Part shown: positions 53,227-63,816 of the stretch, one piece after another
Layout of the letters: each line of letters opens with the position of its first letter
Numbering within the stretch: position 1 is the first letter of the stretch
Assembly (NCBI GenBank): GCA_024707075.1
Contig: JANQAK010000001.1
Coordinates: forward strand, 766,001-830,000
Origin: Afipia sp.
GTDB lineage: Bacteria; Pseudomonadota; Alphaproteobacteria; Rhizobiales; Xanthobacteraceae
Length of the DNA stretch: 64,000 nt
Direction of reading: 5' to 3'
The notes under the pieces: model-generated
What the model saw: the letters and a program-made list of their open reading frames with translations, nothing else
The model's database searches: none
Told to the model about the DNA's origin: nothing
Made by a program: the position numbers and the translations under genes

Positions 53227-53994
53227 TCAGGCCCGACGCTGACTCCTGACCCAGAAGGCGAACGCAATGGCGACCACCAGCGCCAACCCGAACCATGTGA
53301 TCGCATATTGCAGGTGATCGTCCTTGAGATGAACCTGCAACGGTCCCGGCTTCGGGGTGCGGGAGGCGGGCACCGGTGATTCGAGGTCGATATAGAACGG
53401 CGCGACTTCATCCCAGCCGAGCGCTTGCGCCATGGCGAGATGATCGCGCGAGAACCACAGCCGCTTGGCGACGTCCGCGTTCGGCGTGAACCAGCCGGGC
53501 CGCTCCGGAAAGCGGAGGTAACCCGTCAGTTCAACCGGGGTGCCGGTCACCAGCCGCGTCACCGCGCGGTCCTGCCGCGCGCGGTCCTGCATCGTGTTCT
53601 GGACGAAGCCCGCATTGATGACGACCGTGCGGCCATCGGCCAGCCGGGCCGGCATGAAGGCCCAAGTGACCGGTCCGGGGATGTCGTCGCGCACTGCGGA
53701 GCCGGAACTGTAGACCATGACGTCCGGCTTCCGCTCGAAGGTCGCGCTGAAACGGACGCGCTGAAACTCATCGTGCGCGGGATTGAGCGCAGGCCACTGC
53801 GTCGCTGGCGGCAAGGCGACCGGCGCGCCAGCCAACCGCTCGGTCAGGGCCGCGATCAGCGCGCGCTTCTCGTCCTTGCGGCGGAGCTGCCAGACGCCGA
53901 GGCTCGCCAGCACCGACACCATGACCAGCGCAATCACGGCAAGACCGAAGATGCCGCGCGGGCGGGCGGGCGCGGCTGCGTGTTGCTGAATCAT
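53227..53994 (-). CDS. SURF1-family cytochrome oxidase assembly protein
   Basis: SURF1 helps insert heme a into cytochrome oxidase subunit I. The 255-residue protein has two membrane helices, one near the N-terminus (GLAVIALVMVSVLASLGVWQL) and one near the C-terminus (AITWFGLALVVAIAFAFWV), and the family block GWDEVAPFYIDLESP with HLQYAITWF. The start ATG 53994 overlaps the stop of the DUF983 gene. It belongs to the oxidase cluster. The gap 53108-53226 before thrC holds nothing I can name. Confidence 0.93.
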   Translation of the reverse strand: MIQQHAAAPARPRGIFGLAVIALVMVSVLASLGVWQLRRKDEKRALIAALTERLAGAPVALPPATQWPALNPAHDEFQRVRFSATFERKPDVMVYSSGSAVRDDIPGPVTWAFMPARLADGRTVVINAGFVQNTMQDRARQDRAVTRLVTGTPVELTGYLRFPERPGWFTPNADVAKRLWFSRDHLAMAQALGWDEVAPFYIDLESPVPASRTPKPGPLQVHLKDDHLQYAITWFGLALVVAIAFAFWVRSQRRA

Positions 53995-54380
53995 TTTGGT
54001 TTTCGTTCGATCAACTGACCTTCGGCAGCCTTGTGGTGATACTGCAACGCGATCAGCAGCGCCTTCATCGACCGCAGCGGCAACAGCGTCGTGATCAGAA
54101 TCAGCGGTCCCCACAGCGCCGCATGGACCCAGAACGGCGGCTGGTACTTGATCTCCACCACCAGCGCGGAGCCCACGACGATGAAGCCCGCGATCATGAT
54201 GATGAAGATGGCCGGGCCGTCGCCGGCATCGATGAACGCGTAATCAAGGCCGCAAACTTCGCAGTTCGGCCGCAGCGTCAGAAATCCGGAATACAGCTTA
54301 CCCTTGCCGCAGCGCGGGCATTTGCAGGCAAGACCACGCATCGCCGTCTGCGATAATGTTGCGGGAACGTGCTCTGTCAT
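53991..54380 (-). CDS. DUF983 family membrane protein
   Basis: A 129-residue protein with a zinc-ribbon-like pair (CPRCGKGKLYSGF, CEVCGLDY) and two membrane helices (PAIFIIMIAGFIVVGSALVV and WVHAALWGPLILITTLLPL). ATG 54380 is chosen; GTG 54389 is possible. It is usually found between coxC and surf1 in alphaproteobacteria, suggesting an oxidase assembly role by association. Confidence 0.9.
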   Translation of the reverse strand: MTEHVPATLSQTAMRGLACKCPRCGKGKLYSGFLTLRPNCEVCGLDYAFIDAGDGPAIFIIMIAGFIVVGSALVVEIKYQPPFWVHAALWGPLILITTLLPLRSMKALLIALQYHHKAAEGQLIERKPK

Positions 54381-54403
54381 ACGCGTCACTCTCTATCCCA
54401 AGA

Positions 54404-54429
54404 AAAAGGGCGGCACGGTGGCCGCCCTT
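54404..54429 (-). terminator. Terminator between coxC and the DUF983/surf1 genes
   Basis: AAGGGCGGC and GCCGCCCTT form a 9-bp stem with ACGGTG loop, followed by a T-run on the minus strand. It lies at the end of coxC, so DUF983-surf1-thrC may be read from an extra promoter or by readthrough. Confidence 0.75.
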
Positions 54430-54458
54430 CCGAACTTTATCGGCAGGATGCGCGCACG

Positions 54459-55317
54459 TCAGTGTGCGCCGTGCGCGATGGTCGATGCGCCATGTCCCCA
54501 GACATAGATGCAGATGAACAGGAACAGCCAGACCACGTCGACGAAATGCCAGTACCAGGCGGCGAACTCGAAGCCGAGATGCTGCTGCGGCGTGAAATGG
54601 CCCGCATAGACACGGAACAGGCACACCAGCAGGAAGATGGTGCCGACCAGCACATGGAAACCGTGGAAGCCGGTCGCCATGAAAAAGACGGAGCCGTAGA
54701 CGTTGCCGGCGAAGCTGAAGGCCGCGTGGCTGTACTCATAGGCCTGCACGCAGGTGAACAGTGCGCCCAACGCGACGGTGATGATCAGGCCCCACTTCAG
54801 GCCCTTGCGATCGTTCTCAAGCAACGCGTGATGCGCCCAGGTCACCGTGGTGCCCGAGGTCAGCAGGATCAGCGTGTTGAGCAGCGGCAGGTGCCACGGA
54901 TCGAAGGTCTCGATGCCCTTTGGCGGCCAGACACCGCCGAACAATGCTTCGCGGGTGGCATGAACCGGATCGGCCGGGAATAGCGCAGCGTTGAAATAAG
55001 CCCAGAACCACGCCACGAAGAACATCACTTCGGAGGCGATGAACAGGATCATGCCATAGCGGTGGCTGAGCTGGACCACGCGGGTATGGTCGCCCTTGTA
55101 CTGGGCCTCGCGGATGACGTCGCCCCACCAGCCCGCAAAAAGTGTAAAGAACGCCGACGGTGCCGATGCCGAACACGATCGGCGCGCCGGCGAACATGTG
55201 ATGCATCCACGTCACCGCGCCCACCGCCATGACGAAGGCCGCGAGCGAGCCGATGACCGGCCACGGGCTCGGGTCGACGAGGTGATAGTCGTGATGTTTG
55301 GCTTGGCCCGTTGCCAT
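54459..55317 (-). pseudogene. coxC: Cytochrome c oxidase subunit III, frameshifted
   Basis: Subunit III is a core oxidase protein with seven helices. The N-terminal part, MATGQAKHHDYHLVDPSPWPVIG to [12 protein letters not shown], is in one frame; the remainder from [29 protein letters not shown] (in parts AGWWGDV, YKGDHTR, LSHRYGM) to the terminal [12 protein letters not shown] is in the other. The break is at a T-run of five on the minus strand (55137-55141 on the plus strand, AAAAA). One base fewer gives a proper 285-codon gene. Because coxC is needed for a functional oxidase, an error in the sequence is likely. It is in the normal cluster position. Confidence 0.9.
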
Positions 55318-55379
55318 GTGGTCTCTCCGTGATGCCGGTGCGATCCGGCGCGTGTCGCAGTTATAGCCGAAAACTCAGA

Positions 55380-55940
55380 TCAAAGATTGCCCTTGCGCTT
55401 GTCCGCCTCCGTCGCCGCGAGCGGCTTCGGCGCAGGATCTTTCGCAGGGTAGAATGTATAGGACAAGGTGATGGTGTTGAGATCGTCATACTCGTGATCG
55501 GCGACCAGCGCCGGATCGACATAGAACACAACGGCCATCTCGCGCTTCTCGCCGGGAGCAAACGACTGCTCGGTGAAGCAGAAGCAATTGATCTTCTGGA
55601 AAAACGCGCCAACCGTCAGCGGCGCGACGTTATAGGCGGCAAGCCCTGTGGTCGCGCGCGCGGCCTGGTTGGTCACGGTGTAATAGGCAGTGACCACCTC
55701 GCCGATCTTGACGCTGATCTCGGTCTGCTCAGGCTCGAACTTCCAGGGCAGGCCGCCGCTGACGTTGGAATCGAAACGCACGGCGATCCGGCGCTCCAGC
55801 GACGCTGCGGGTGCCGAGGTCGCGACTTGCGTGGTGCCGTTGAAGCCGGTGGTGCGGCAGAACCAGTTGTAGAACGGCACAGCGGCGTAGGACGCGCCAA
55901 CCATCAGCGCGACGACAAAGCCGCAAATCGACGCAATCAT
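55380..55940 (-). CDS. ctaG: Cytochrome c oxidase copper chaperone CtaG
   Basis: CtaG/Cox11 delivers copper to the CuB site. The 186-residue open frame contains the anchoring helix ([27 protein letters not shown]) and the Cox11 domain with the copper-binding pair in INCFCFTEQ. It begins right at the helix, lacking the usual short N-terminus. An upstream ATG at 55993 with a plausible GGGAG site would give MTQQPATP, but a missing base in a G-run of five (55970-55974 on the plus strand) puts it out of frame; with six Gs it would read [14 protein letters not shown] and give a 204-codon gene. So the real gene probably starts at 55993. Confidence 0.88.
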   Translation of the reverse strand: MIASICGFVVALMVGASYAAVPFYNWFCRTTGFNGTTQVATSAPAASLERRIAVRFDSNVSGGLPWKFEPEQTEISVKIGEVVTAYYTVTNQAARATTGLAAYNVAPLTVGAFFQKINCFCFTEQSFAPGEKREMAVVFYVDPALVADHEYDDLNTITLSYTFYPAKDPAPKPLAATEADKRKGNL

Positions 55941-56009
55941 GACGTCGCGGCCGACACGCGGCGTCTTGCGGGGGTGGCGGGTTGCTGTGTCATCTGTCGG
56001 CGCTCCCGT

Positions 56010-56174
56010 TCAGATCGGCCGTTGAAGGACCGCGGGGCCCTTCACCAGGGTGACGGCGAAAAACAGGATCACCAGCACGCCCAATGCAAGCGCAATGGCG
56101 ATGGACCGTTCGCGCTGGCGCTTTTTCTGCTCCGGCGTGAGAACGATGCCTTGCTGCGGCTTCTTGTTGTCCAT
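56010..56174 (-). CDS. Small single-helix membrane protein of the oxidase cluster (CoxF-like)
   Basis: A 54-residue protein (60 if it starts at ATG 56192) with a charged N-terminus, LTPEQKKRQRERS, then a single membrane helix IAIALALGVLVILFFAVTLV. It lies between ctaB and ctaG, where a similar small gene is found in related genomes. ATG 56174 has GGGGA upstream; ATG 56192 overlaps the ctaB stop by ATGA. Function unknown; oxidase-assembly link by position. Confidence 0.7.
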   Translation of the reverse strand: MDNKKPQQGIVLTPEQKKRQRERSIAIALALGVLVILFFAVTLVKGPAVLQRPI

Positions 56175-56188
56175 GACAATCCCCGCGC

Positions 56189-57142
56189 TCATGACCAGAT
56201 CATCCGCACGGCTGCGGACACCATGACTTCACACAGCAGCACGGCAAACAGCGCGAACAGGTAAAGGATCGAGAATTTGAACAGTCCGCGCGTGGCGCGC
56301 AGCGCCGCGCTGCCGGTGCGGTCGCGATAGACGCGGATCGCGTACCACATCATGCCCGCGCCAAGGACAACCGACGTCACGCCATACACAGCGCTGAAAT
56401 ATCCCAGCGGCCACGGCGCAATCGCAACCGCCACCAGCACAATAGTATAGAGCAGGATCTGTAGCCGCGTCGCATCGGGACCGGCGACATTCGGCAGCAT
56501 GGGAATCTTGGCGCGCGCATAGTCGTCGGTGCGGAACAGCGCCAGCGCCCAGAAGTGCGGCGGCGTCCACAGGAAGATGATGAGAAACAGCAGGATCGGC
56601 TCCGGCGCCAGCGAGCCGGTGGCGGCAGCCCACGCTACCACCGGCGGCAGCGCGCCTGCGGCGCCGCCGATCACGATGTTCTGCGCGGTATAGCGCTTCA
56701 GCCACATCGTATAGACCACGGCGTAAAAGAAGATGGTGAAAGCGAGCAGTGCGCCGGCAAGCCAGTTCACCAGAATCCCGAGCGTCATCACCGAGAAGAA
56801 CGCCAGTGTCAGGCCGAAGGCCAGCGCTTCGCCCGGCAGAATCCGCCCGCGCGGAATCGGCCGGTTCGCGGTGCGCGACATCAGCGCATCGAGGTCGCCC
56901 TCGTACCACATGTTCAATGCGCCGGCCGCACCGCCGCCAACGGCGATGCAGAGGATCGCAGTAATTGCCAGCACCGGATGAAAATGACCCGGCGCGATCA
57001 CGAGGCCGACCAGCGCGGTGAACACCACCAGCGACATCACCCGCGGCTTCAGCAGCGCGATATAGTCAGCGACGCTGGCCTCGGAAATCCGCGGCGACAG
57101 ATCGATGGCGTGATGGTCGACAATCGACAAGGTCTGACTCAC
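56189..57142 (-). CDS. ctaB: Heme O synthase (protoheme IX farnesyltransferase)
   Basis: CtaB adds a farnesyl group to heme B, giving heme O, the precursor of heme A. The 317-residue UbiA-type protein has the conserved first Asp-rich block [23 protein letters not shown], and further family segments such as [24 protein letters not shown]. About eight membrane helices are present. Gap to coxA upstream is 64 bp with a hairpin. It is the third gene of the oxidase cluster. Confidence 0.95.
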   Translation of the reverse strand: MSQTLSIVDHHAIDLSPRISEASVADYIALLKPRVMSLVVFTALVGLVIAPGHFHPVLAITAILCIAVGGGAAGALNMWYEGDLDALMSRTANRPIPRGRILPGEALAFGLTLAFFSVMTLGILVNWLAGALLAFTIFFYAVVYTMWLKRYTAQNIVIGGAAGALPPVVAWAAATGSLAPEPILLFLIIFLWTPPHFWALALFRTDDYARAKIPMLPNVAGPDATRLQILLYTIVLVAVAIAPWPLGYFSAVYGVTSVVLGAGMMWYAIRVYRDRTGSAALRATRGLFKFSILYLFALFAVLLCEVMVSAAVRMIWS

Positions 57143-57158
57143 TTCCTGAACGTTTCAC

Positions 57159-57185
57159 CCGCCACAGCCATTCGGGCCGTGGCGG
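57159..57185. other. Hairpin between coxA and ctaB
   Basis: CCGCCAC pairs with GTGGCGG around AGCCATTCGGGCC-like sequence, with further inner pairing of GCC/GGC. There is no T-run, so an mRNA-processing or stability role is more likely than termination. Confidence 0.4.
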
Positions 57186-57206
57186 ATGTCTAACTGACCT
57201 GCCGCG

Positions 57207-58856
<1,650 letters not shown>

Positions 58857-58920
58857 CTAGTCCCGTCAGCCTCGCGGCCGTGAGCGTCATGCGCCCGGCC
58901 GCTTTTGTCCGTCGATGCGC

Positions 58921-59766
58921 TTATTGCGCAGCAGCCCCGATCGATGCGTAGGAGTTCGCCGGAGTGCTTGCATACTTCTTTTTCGCCGCCTCGACCCACG
59001 CCGTGAAGTCGGTATCGCTCACGACCTTGATCGCAATCGGCATGTAGGCGTGGTCCTTCCCGCACAGTTCGGAGCATTGACCGTAATACATGCCTTCCTT
59101 GGTCGCCTTGAACCATGTTTCGTTAAGGCGGCCCGGAATGGCGTCGATCTTGATGCCGAACGACGGAATGGCGAAGGAATGAATGACGTCGGCGCCGGTG
59201 GTCTGCACGCGGATCACCTTGTTCACCGGAACGACCACTTCGTTATCCACCGCCAGCAGCCGGGGCTGCTTGTCGGCGACCATCAGCGAATCGAACTCGA
59301 ACTTGCCGTTGTCGGGATAGGAATAGCTCCAATACCACTGCTTGCCGGTGGCCTTGATGGTCAGATCGGCCTTCGGAATGTCGAGCTGCTGGAACAGCAG
59401 CCGGAACGACGGCACCGCGATGCCGACCAGAATCAGCACTGGCACGATGGTCCACACCACTTCGATCAGCGTGTTGTGGGTGGTCTTGGACGGGACTGGG
59501 TTGGTCCGGGCGTTGAACTTGAAGGCCACGATCGCCAGAAGGATCGCAACGAAAATTGTGATCGCCGATATGATCCAGAGCAAGAAATTGTGGAACCAGA
59601 TGATGTTATCCATCACCGGCGATGCAGATGGCTGAAGCGTATATTCCCATGGAGAGGGCTGACCCGGTGTCCCCGCAGCGAAAACGGCCCCGGTCGCAAC
59701 CAGCGCGGTGGCCGCCACCGCAAAACCCAGAATTCGGCGGCCTTTTTGGCCCTTCGACATCTTCAT
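58921..59766 (-). CDS. coxB: Cytochrome c oxidase subunit II
   Basis: Subunit II accepts electrons from cytochrome c at the CuA centre. The 281-residue protein has a signal peptide (to about FAAGTPG), two membrane helices, and the CuA ligands His196 (VIHSFAIP), Cys231, Glu233, Cys235, His239 and Met242 in QCSELCGKDHAYMP. It leads the oxidase cluster coxB-coxA-ctaB-ctaG-coxC. Confidence 0.96.
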   Translation of the reverse strand: MKMSKGQKGRRILGFAVAATALVATGAVFAAGTPGQPSPWEYTLQPSASPVMDNIIWFHNFLLWIISAITIFVAILLAIVAFKFNARTNPVPSKTTHNTLIEVVWTIVPVLILVGIAVPSFRLLFQQLDIPKADLTIKATGKQWYWSYSYPDNGKFEFDSLMVADKQPRLLAVDNEVVVPVNKVIRVQTTGADVIHSFAIPSFGIKIDAIPGRLNETWFKATKEGMYYGQCSELCGKDHAYMPIAIKVVSDTDFTAWVEAAKKKYASTPANSYASIGAAAQ

Positions 59767-60231
59767 GCCGCTCTCGCTCCTGCTCTTGTCACCCCAGCGA
59801 TCCCGCCGGGCGGCAAGATCTGCTTTGTAAGCCCGCTCTCGAAGCCGCGCTCGGGATTCCGGCCTCGGCCGGAAGTTAGAACGCGTCGAATTTCCCGTTC
59901 CTCAAACCATAATTCCATGCATATCGCAATGCACGTAATAAGGCGCATGCAGAGGCTGAATCCCTTTGCCAAATGCGCCAAAACTCCCCATCCAAAGTCC
60001 GAGAATGCTTGACACTTGGATTGCCCGTTGTACCCACGGGCTGGATTGGCGGCGAAAGCCCGATTCGCGGCTGTGAGGCGGTGCATCCGGCGGCAGGTTT
60101 TGCCCTCAATCAAGGCTTGCCCTCAAGACGCCGTCATTGCCCTGTCAATCCAGCGGTCAGGCAGGCGATGCCGGGGAAGCTGCGGGGAATCATCGGAAAT
60201 TGCCGAGATCAATGCCGAGGAATTGAGCCTG
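59767..60231. other. Gene-free region between coxB and the IalB-like gene
   Basis: No gene is supported in this 465-bp divergent gap. It should hold the promoters for the coxB operon (leftward) and for the IalB-like gene (rightward). A TGCAT-N6-ATGCA dyad lies at 59918-59933. A TTGACA box occurs at about 60009 on the plus strand, without a convincing -10 partner. Confidence 0.5.
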
Positions 60232-60771
60232 ATGGGCCAGCGAAACCAGTTTCTTTTAGTCCGAGGCCGGGCGATTGCGCCGTTCTGGCTGGCGATCGTC
60301 ACGGCGGTGACCGTTCTGGCGATCTCCGTCCCGGCCAGGGCGCAAGGCGCCGTCAAGTCCGTCCACGGCGACTGGCAAATCCGCTGCGACACCCCTGCCG
60401 GTGCGCAAGCTGAGCAATGCGCCCTGATTCAGAGCGTGGTGGCCGAAGACCGCTCCAATGCAGGGCTGACCGTCATTATTCTCAAGACCGCCGACCAGAA
60501 GAGCAAGCTGATGCGGGTGGTCGCGCCGCTGGGCGTACTGCTGCCATCGGGTCTGGGGCTCAAGCTCGACGACAAGGATGTCGGACGGGCCGGCTTCGTG
60601 CGCTGCCTGCCCAACGGCTGCGTTGCCGAAGTCGTGATGGAAGACACCCTGCTCAATCAGTTGAAAACCGCCAAGACCGCGACCTTCATTATTTTCGAGA
60701 CGCCGGAAGAAGGCATCGGCTTCCCCCTCAGCCTGAAGGGGCTTGGCGAGGGCTACGACAAGCTGCCGTAG
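60232..60771 (+). CDS. Invasion-associated locus B family protein (IalB-like)
   Basis: A 179-residue secreted or periplasmic protein. It starts MGQRNQFLLVRGRAIAPFW, followed by a hydrophobic segment LAIVTAVTVLAISVPARAQG with cleavage near ARAQ. The IalB-type domain shows VKSVHGDWQIRCDTPAGAQAEQCALIQSV, VAPLGVLLPSGLGLKLDDKD and RCLPNGCVAEVVMEDTLLN with paired cysteines. The family name comes from Bartonella; here it is a conserved alphaproteobacterial protein without known function. ATG 60232 is chosen for the signal. Confidence 0.88.
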   Translation: MGQRNQFLLVRGRAIAPFWLAIVTAVTVLAISVPARAQGAVKSVHGDWQIRCDTPAGAQAEQCALIQSVVAEDRSNAGLTVIILKTADQKSKLMRVVAPLGVLLPSGLGLKLDDKDVGRAGFVRCLPNGCVAEVVMEDTLLNQLKTAKTATFIIFETPEEGIGFPLSLKGLGEGYDKLP

Positions 60772-60861
60772 CCTCCCCTCGCCCTCCAGCGCGATCGTCC
60801 CTATCTTGTGGGTCTGATCCGGGCTGCGATTGCCCGCGAGGCCGGAATTCGAGGAGTTTTC

Positions 60862-62304
60862 ATGAGTCAGCCGTCCGACGCCATATCCGCCACCACCTCC
60901 CTGCTCGACCGCGCGGGGCTCGACCGCGACGAGGTCCGCACCCAGATCGTGCGCGGGTTGAGCGGTGCCGACGACGGCGAACTGTTTCTCGAATACCGGC
61001 AGTCCGAGGGGCTCGGCTTCGACAATGGCCGCCTCAAGCAGGCGACCTACGACACGGCGCAGGGTTTCGGCCTGCGTGCAGTCAAGAACGACGCGGTCGG
61101 CTATGCCCATTCCTCCGACGTGTCGCTGCCAGCGCTGATCCGCGCGGCGGATGCCGTGCATGCCGTGCGCGGCGGCTATTCCGGCACGTTCGCGTCGGCG
61201 CCCGGCCATACCAACACGCGCCTCTACGGCGACGAAAATCCGCTCGACGGCCAGAGCTTCGAATCCAAGGTGAAGCTGCTGGCCGAGATCGACGCCTATG
61301 TGCGCGACAAGGATCCGCGCGTGCGGCAGGTCTCCGTGTCGCTCGGCGCGACCTGGCAGGTGGTGGAAATCCTGCGCCCTGACGGCGAGAGCTATCGCGA
61401 CATCCGCCCATTGGTGCGGGTGAACATTTCCGTCGTAGCCGGCAGCGGCGACCGGCAGGAAACCGGCAGCCATGGCTACGGTGGGCGCGAAGGCTATGCG
61501 CGCTTCATCGAAACGAAAGCGTGGCGCTCGGCCGCCGATGGCGCGATCCGTCAGGCGATGGTCAATCTGGAATCGGTGCCCGCCCCCGCCGGAGAAATGG
61601 ATGTGGTGCTCGGTCCCGGCTGGCCCGGCGTGATGCTGCATGAAGCCGTCGGCCACGGGCTTGAAGGTGATTTCAACCGCAAGCAGACCTCGGCCTTTTC
61701 CGGCCTGATGGGCCAGCAGGTTGCGGCGAAGGGCGTCACCGTTGTGGATGACGGCACCATTTCCTCAAGACGCGGATCGTTGTCGATCGACGACGAGGGC
61801 ACGCCGACCAACCGCACCGTCTTGATCGAGGACGGTATCCTCGTCGGCTACATGCAGGACCGCCAGAACGCGCGGCTGATGAACATGAAGCCGACCGGCA
61901 ACGGCCGTCGCGAGAGTTACGCCCACGTCCCGATGCCGCGCATGACCAATACCTACATGCTGGCTGGCGGCCGCGACCCCGCGGAAATTCTCGCCTCGGT
62001 GAAGAACGGAATCTTCGCCGCGAACTTCGGCGGCGGACAGGTCGACATCGTGTCCGGCAAATACGTCTTCCAGTGCACGGAAGCCTACAGGATCGAGAAC
62101 GGCAAGCTCGGCGCGCCGGTGAAGGGGGCGATGCTGATCGGCAACGGCCCGACCGACCTGCATCGCATCTCGATGGTCGGCAACGACCTGCAACTCGATG
62201 ACGGCATCGGCACCTGCGGCAAGCAGGGCCAGGGCGTGCCGGTGGGCGTCGGCCAGCCGACGCTGCGCATGGACCGCATTACTGTCGGCGGCACCGGATC
62301 ATGA
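60862..62304 (+). CDS. tldD: TldD-family metalloprotease subunit
   Basis: TldD works with TldE (PmbA) to degrade or process small peptides, including microcin B17 and CcdA in E. coli. The 480-residue protein has the zinc-binding HEAVGHGLEGD (His260, His264) and the family block DDGTISSRRGSLSIDDEGTPTNRTVLIEDGILVGYMQDR (as DDGTISSRRGS and IDDEGTPTNRT). GAGGAG lies before ATG 60862. It overlaps the next gene by ATGA. tldE is not in the window. Confidence 0.93.
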   Translation: MSQPSDAISATTSLLDRAGLDRDEVRTQIVRGLSGADDGELFLEYRQSEGLGFDNGRLKQATYDTAQGFGLRAVKNDAVGYAHSSDVSLPALIRAADAVHAVRGGYSGTFASAPGHTNTRLYGDENPLDGQSFESKVKLLAEIDAYVRDKDPRVRQVSVSLGATWQVVEILRPDGESYRDIRPLVRVNISVVAGSGDRQETGSHGYGGREGYARFIETKAWRSAADGAIRQAMVNLESVPAPAGEMDVVLGPGWPGVMLHEAVGHGLEGDFNRKQTSAFSGLMGQQVAAKGVTVVDDGTISSRRGSLSIDDEGTPTNRTVLIEDGILVGYMQDRQNARLMNMKPTGNGRRESYAHVPMPRMTNTYMLAGGRDPAEILASVKNGIFAANFGGGQVDIVSGKYVFQCTEAYRIENGKLGAPVKGAMLIGNGPTDLHRISMVGNDLQLDDGIGTCGKQGQGVPVGVGQPTLRMDRITVGGTGS

Positions 62305-63068
62305 GCGAAATTCCGCAGACCGTGAAACAGTCGCGAAGCTGGACCCGCTCGCTGGTCGAGATCGCGGCGGCGTTCCTGGTGGTGATGGCGGCCAAGGGCG
62401 CGCTGGCGGAGCCGTTTTACGTGCCGTCAGGCTCGATGGAGCCGACACTGCTGATCGGCGACGCGCTGCTGGCCTCGAAATATCCCTACGGTTACAGCGC
62501 GGCGTCGCTGCCGGTGAATATCGCATTGCCTGCAACGGGGCGCGTGTTCGGCGCGCTGCCCGATCGCGGCGACGTCGTGGTGTTCCGCTGGCCCGGCGAC
62601 ACATCGCAGGTCTGGGTCAAGCGCGTGGTGGGGCTTCCGGGCGACCGCGTGCAGATGCGCGACGGCCATCTGTGGATCAACGGACAGCCGGTCGGGCTGC
62701 GGCCGGACGGCCTTGGTCAGGCCGAAGACGAAGACGGACGCAACACGCCCGCAGCGCGCTTCGTTGAAACACTTCCCGGCGGCCATGAGCACACCTTGTT
62801 CAAGCTGCGCGAGCACGGCTTTCTCGACAACACGCCGGACGTGACCGTGCCACCGGGACATCTGTTCGTGATGGGCGACAATCGCGATAACTCCGCCGAC
62901 AGCCGCGTGCGCGTCTCCGACGGCGGTGTCGGCTTGCTGCCGGTGGAGAACCTCGTGGGCCGCGTCGACGCCATCGTCGGGTCGTGGGATCTCGGTATGA
63001 AGAGCCAGCCGATCTGGACCTGGCTGTCGGGATTCCGGGTCGCGCGATCCTTCACCGCGGTGCATTGA
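62301..63068 (+). CDS. lepB: Signal peptidase I
   Basis: LepB removes signal peptides at the outer face of the inner membrane. The 255-residue protein has one N-terminal helix (LVEIAAAFLVVMAAKGALA), the catalytic serine Ser45 in YVPSGSMEPTLLIGD, the catalytic lysine Lys107 in WVKRVVGLPGDRVQMRDG, and MGDNRDNSADSR. It overlaps the tldD stop by ATGA, so the two are coupled; this is a less usual neighbour for lepB, which more often lies with rnc and era. Confidence 0.94.
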   Translation: MSEIPQTVKQSRSWTRSLVEIAAAFLVVMAAKGALAEPFYVPSGSMEPTLLIGDALLASKYPYGYSAASLPVNIALPATGRVFGALPDRGDVVVFRWPGDTSQVWVKRVVGLPGDRVQMRDGHLWINGQPVGLRPDGLGQAEDEDGRNTPAARFVETLPGGHEHTLFKLREHGFLDNTPDVTVPPGHLFVMGDNRDNSADSRVRVSDGGVGLLPVENLVGRVDAIVGSWDLGMKSQPIWTWLSGFRVARSFTAVH

Positions 63069-63100
63069 CCGGCACCGCGCTCAAGAAACCACAGGGATGA

Positions 63101-63673
63101 TTACCGCACCACGCCGGAAATGAATCCCGGCTTGCGGCGCGGCGGCTTGACGTGGTCCTTGAGGAAACAGCGCGCCGATTTGCCGAGATAGCCCGGCCGC
63201 GCATAGGTCCATGCCCGGCATTTGTTGTCGGCATCGCACGCCGCCTTGCAGGTCTCTCCCCGGGGATCGGCGCCGACCTCGAGATTGCGGTAGTCGCCGC
63301 CCTGCCTGTCGGTCTCGACTTCAAAGGCGCTGTTGCGCGGCTCGACCACGCCTGCGCCACGCACGCCGGAGACGCAGCAGGTGCTCTCGACGCGAGGCGG
63401 CACCGCATTCTTGAGCCAGCAGACTGCGCTTTCATCGCTCACGGCCGGATAGTTGAAGCTCCACGCACGGCAGCGGCGGTCACGTTCGCATTGCAATGCG
63501 CATACTGCGGGATCGCCGGAGGGCATCGGCGTGCGCAGATAATCGTTGCCGGGCCGATCGAAATTGGCCTGCGCGAAAGCCGGCTGGATGGTCACGAGCG
63601 CCATCAGGGCAAGCGCCGCCGCGAACGCAAGACATGCGCTCAAGCATGATCTGAAATTGCAGATTCGAGGCAT
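63101..63673 (-). CDS. Secreted protein with two PAN/Apple-type modules
   Basis: A 190-residue protein starting MPRICNFRSCLSACLAFAAAL; a signal peptide ends near AFAQAN. It carries two cysteine-patterned PAN/Apple-like modules: NDYLRTPMPSGDPAVCALQCERDRRCRAWSFNYP and GDYRNLEVGADPRGETCKAACDADNKCRAWTYARPG (identified by CRAWSF and CRAWTY). Such modules bind proteins or sugars. ATG 63673 is chosen over 63733. It is convergent with lepB. Confidence 0.88.
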   Translation of the reverse strand: MPRICNFRSCLSACLAFAAALALMALVTIQPAFAQANFDRPGNDYLRTPMPSGDPAVCALQCERDRRCRAWSFNYPAVSDESAVCWLKNAVPPRVESTCCVSGVRGAGVVEPRNSAFEVETDRQGGDYRNLEVGADPRGETCKAACDADNKCRAWTYARPGYLGKSARCFLKDHVKPPRRKPGFISGVVR

Positions 63674-63816
63674 GCTATCGCTTTCAGCGGGAGACGGGCC
63701 TTCAGGCCCGGTGTCCGGTCGGATCATGTCCATTCAATCGCCGTACTGATGTATGGCAGATGAACGGCAGATAAATGCCGGAACAACATTCCCGTGATCT
63801 GATTTAAGAGCCTGAC

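Noticed and set aside
59763-60113. A 116-codon minus-strand frame upstream of coxB
   Set aside because: No ribosome site, no domain, basic shadow-like composition; the region is better seen as promoter DNA.
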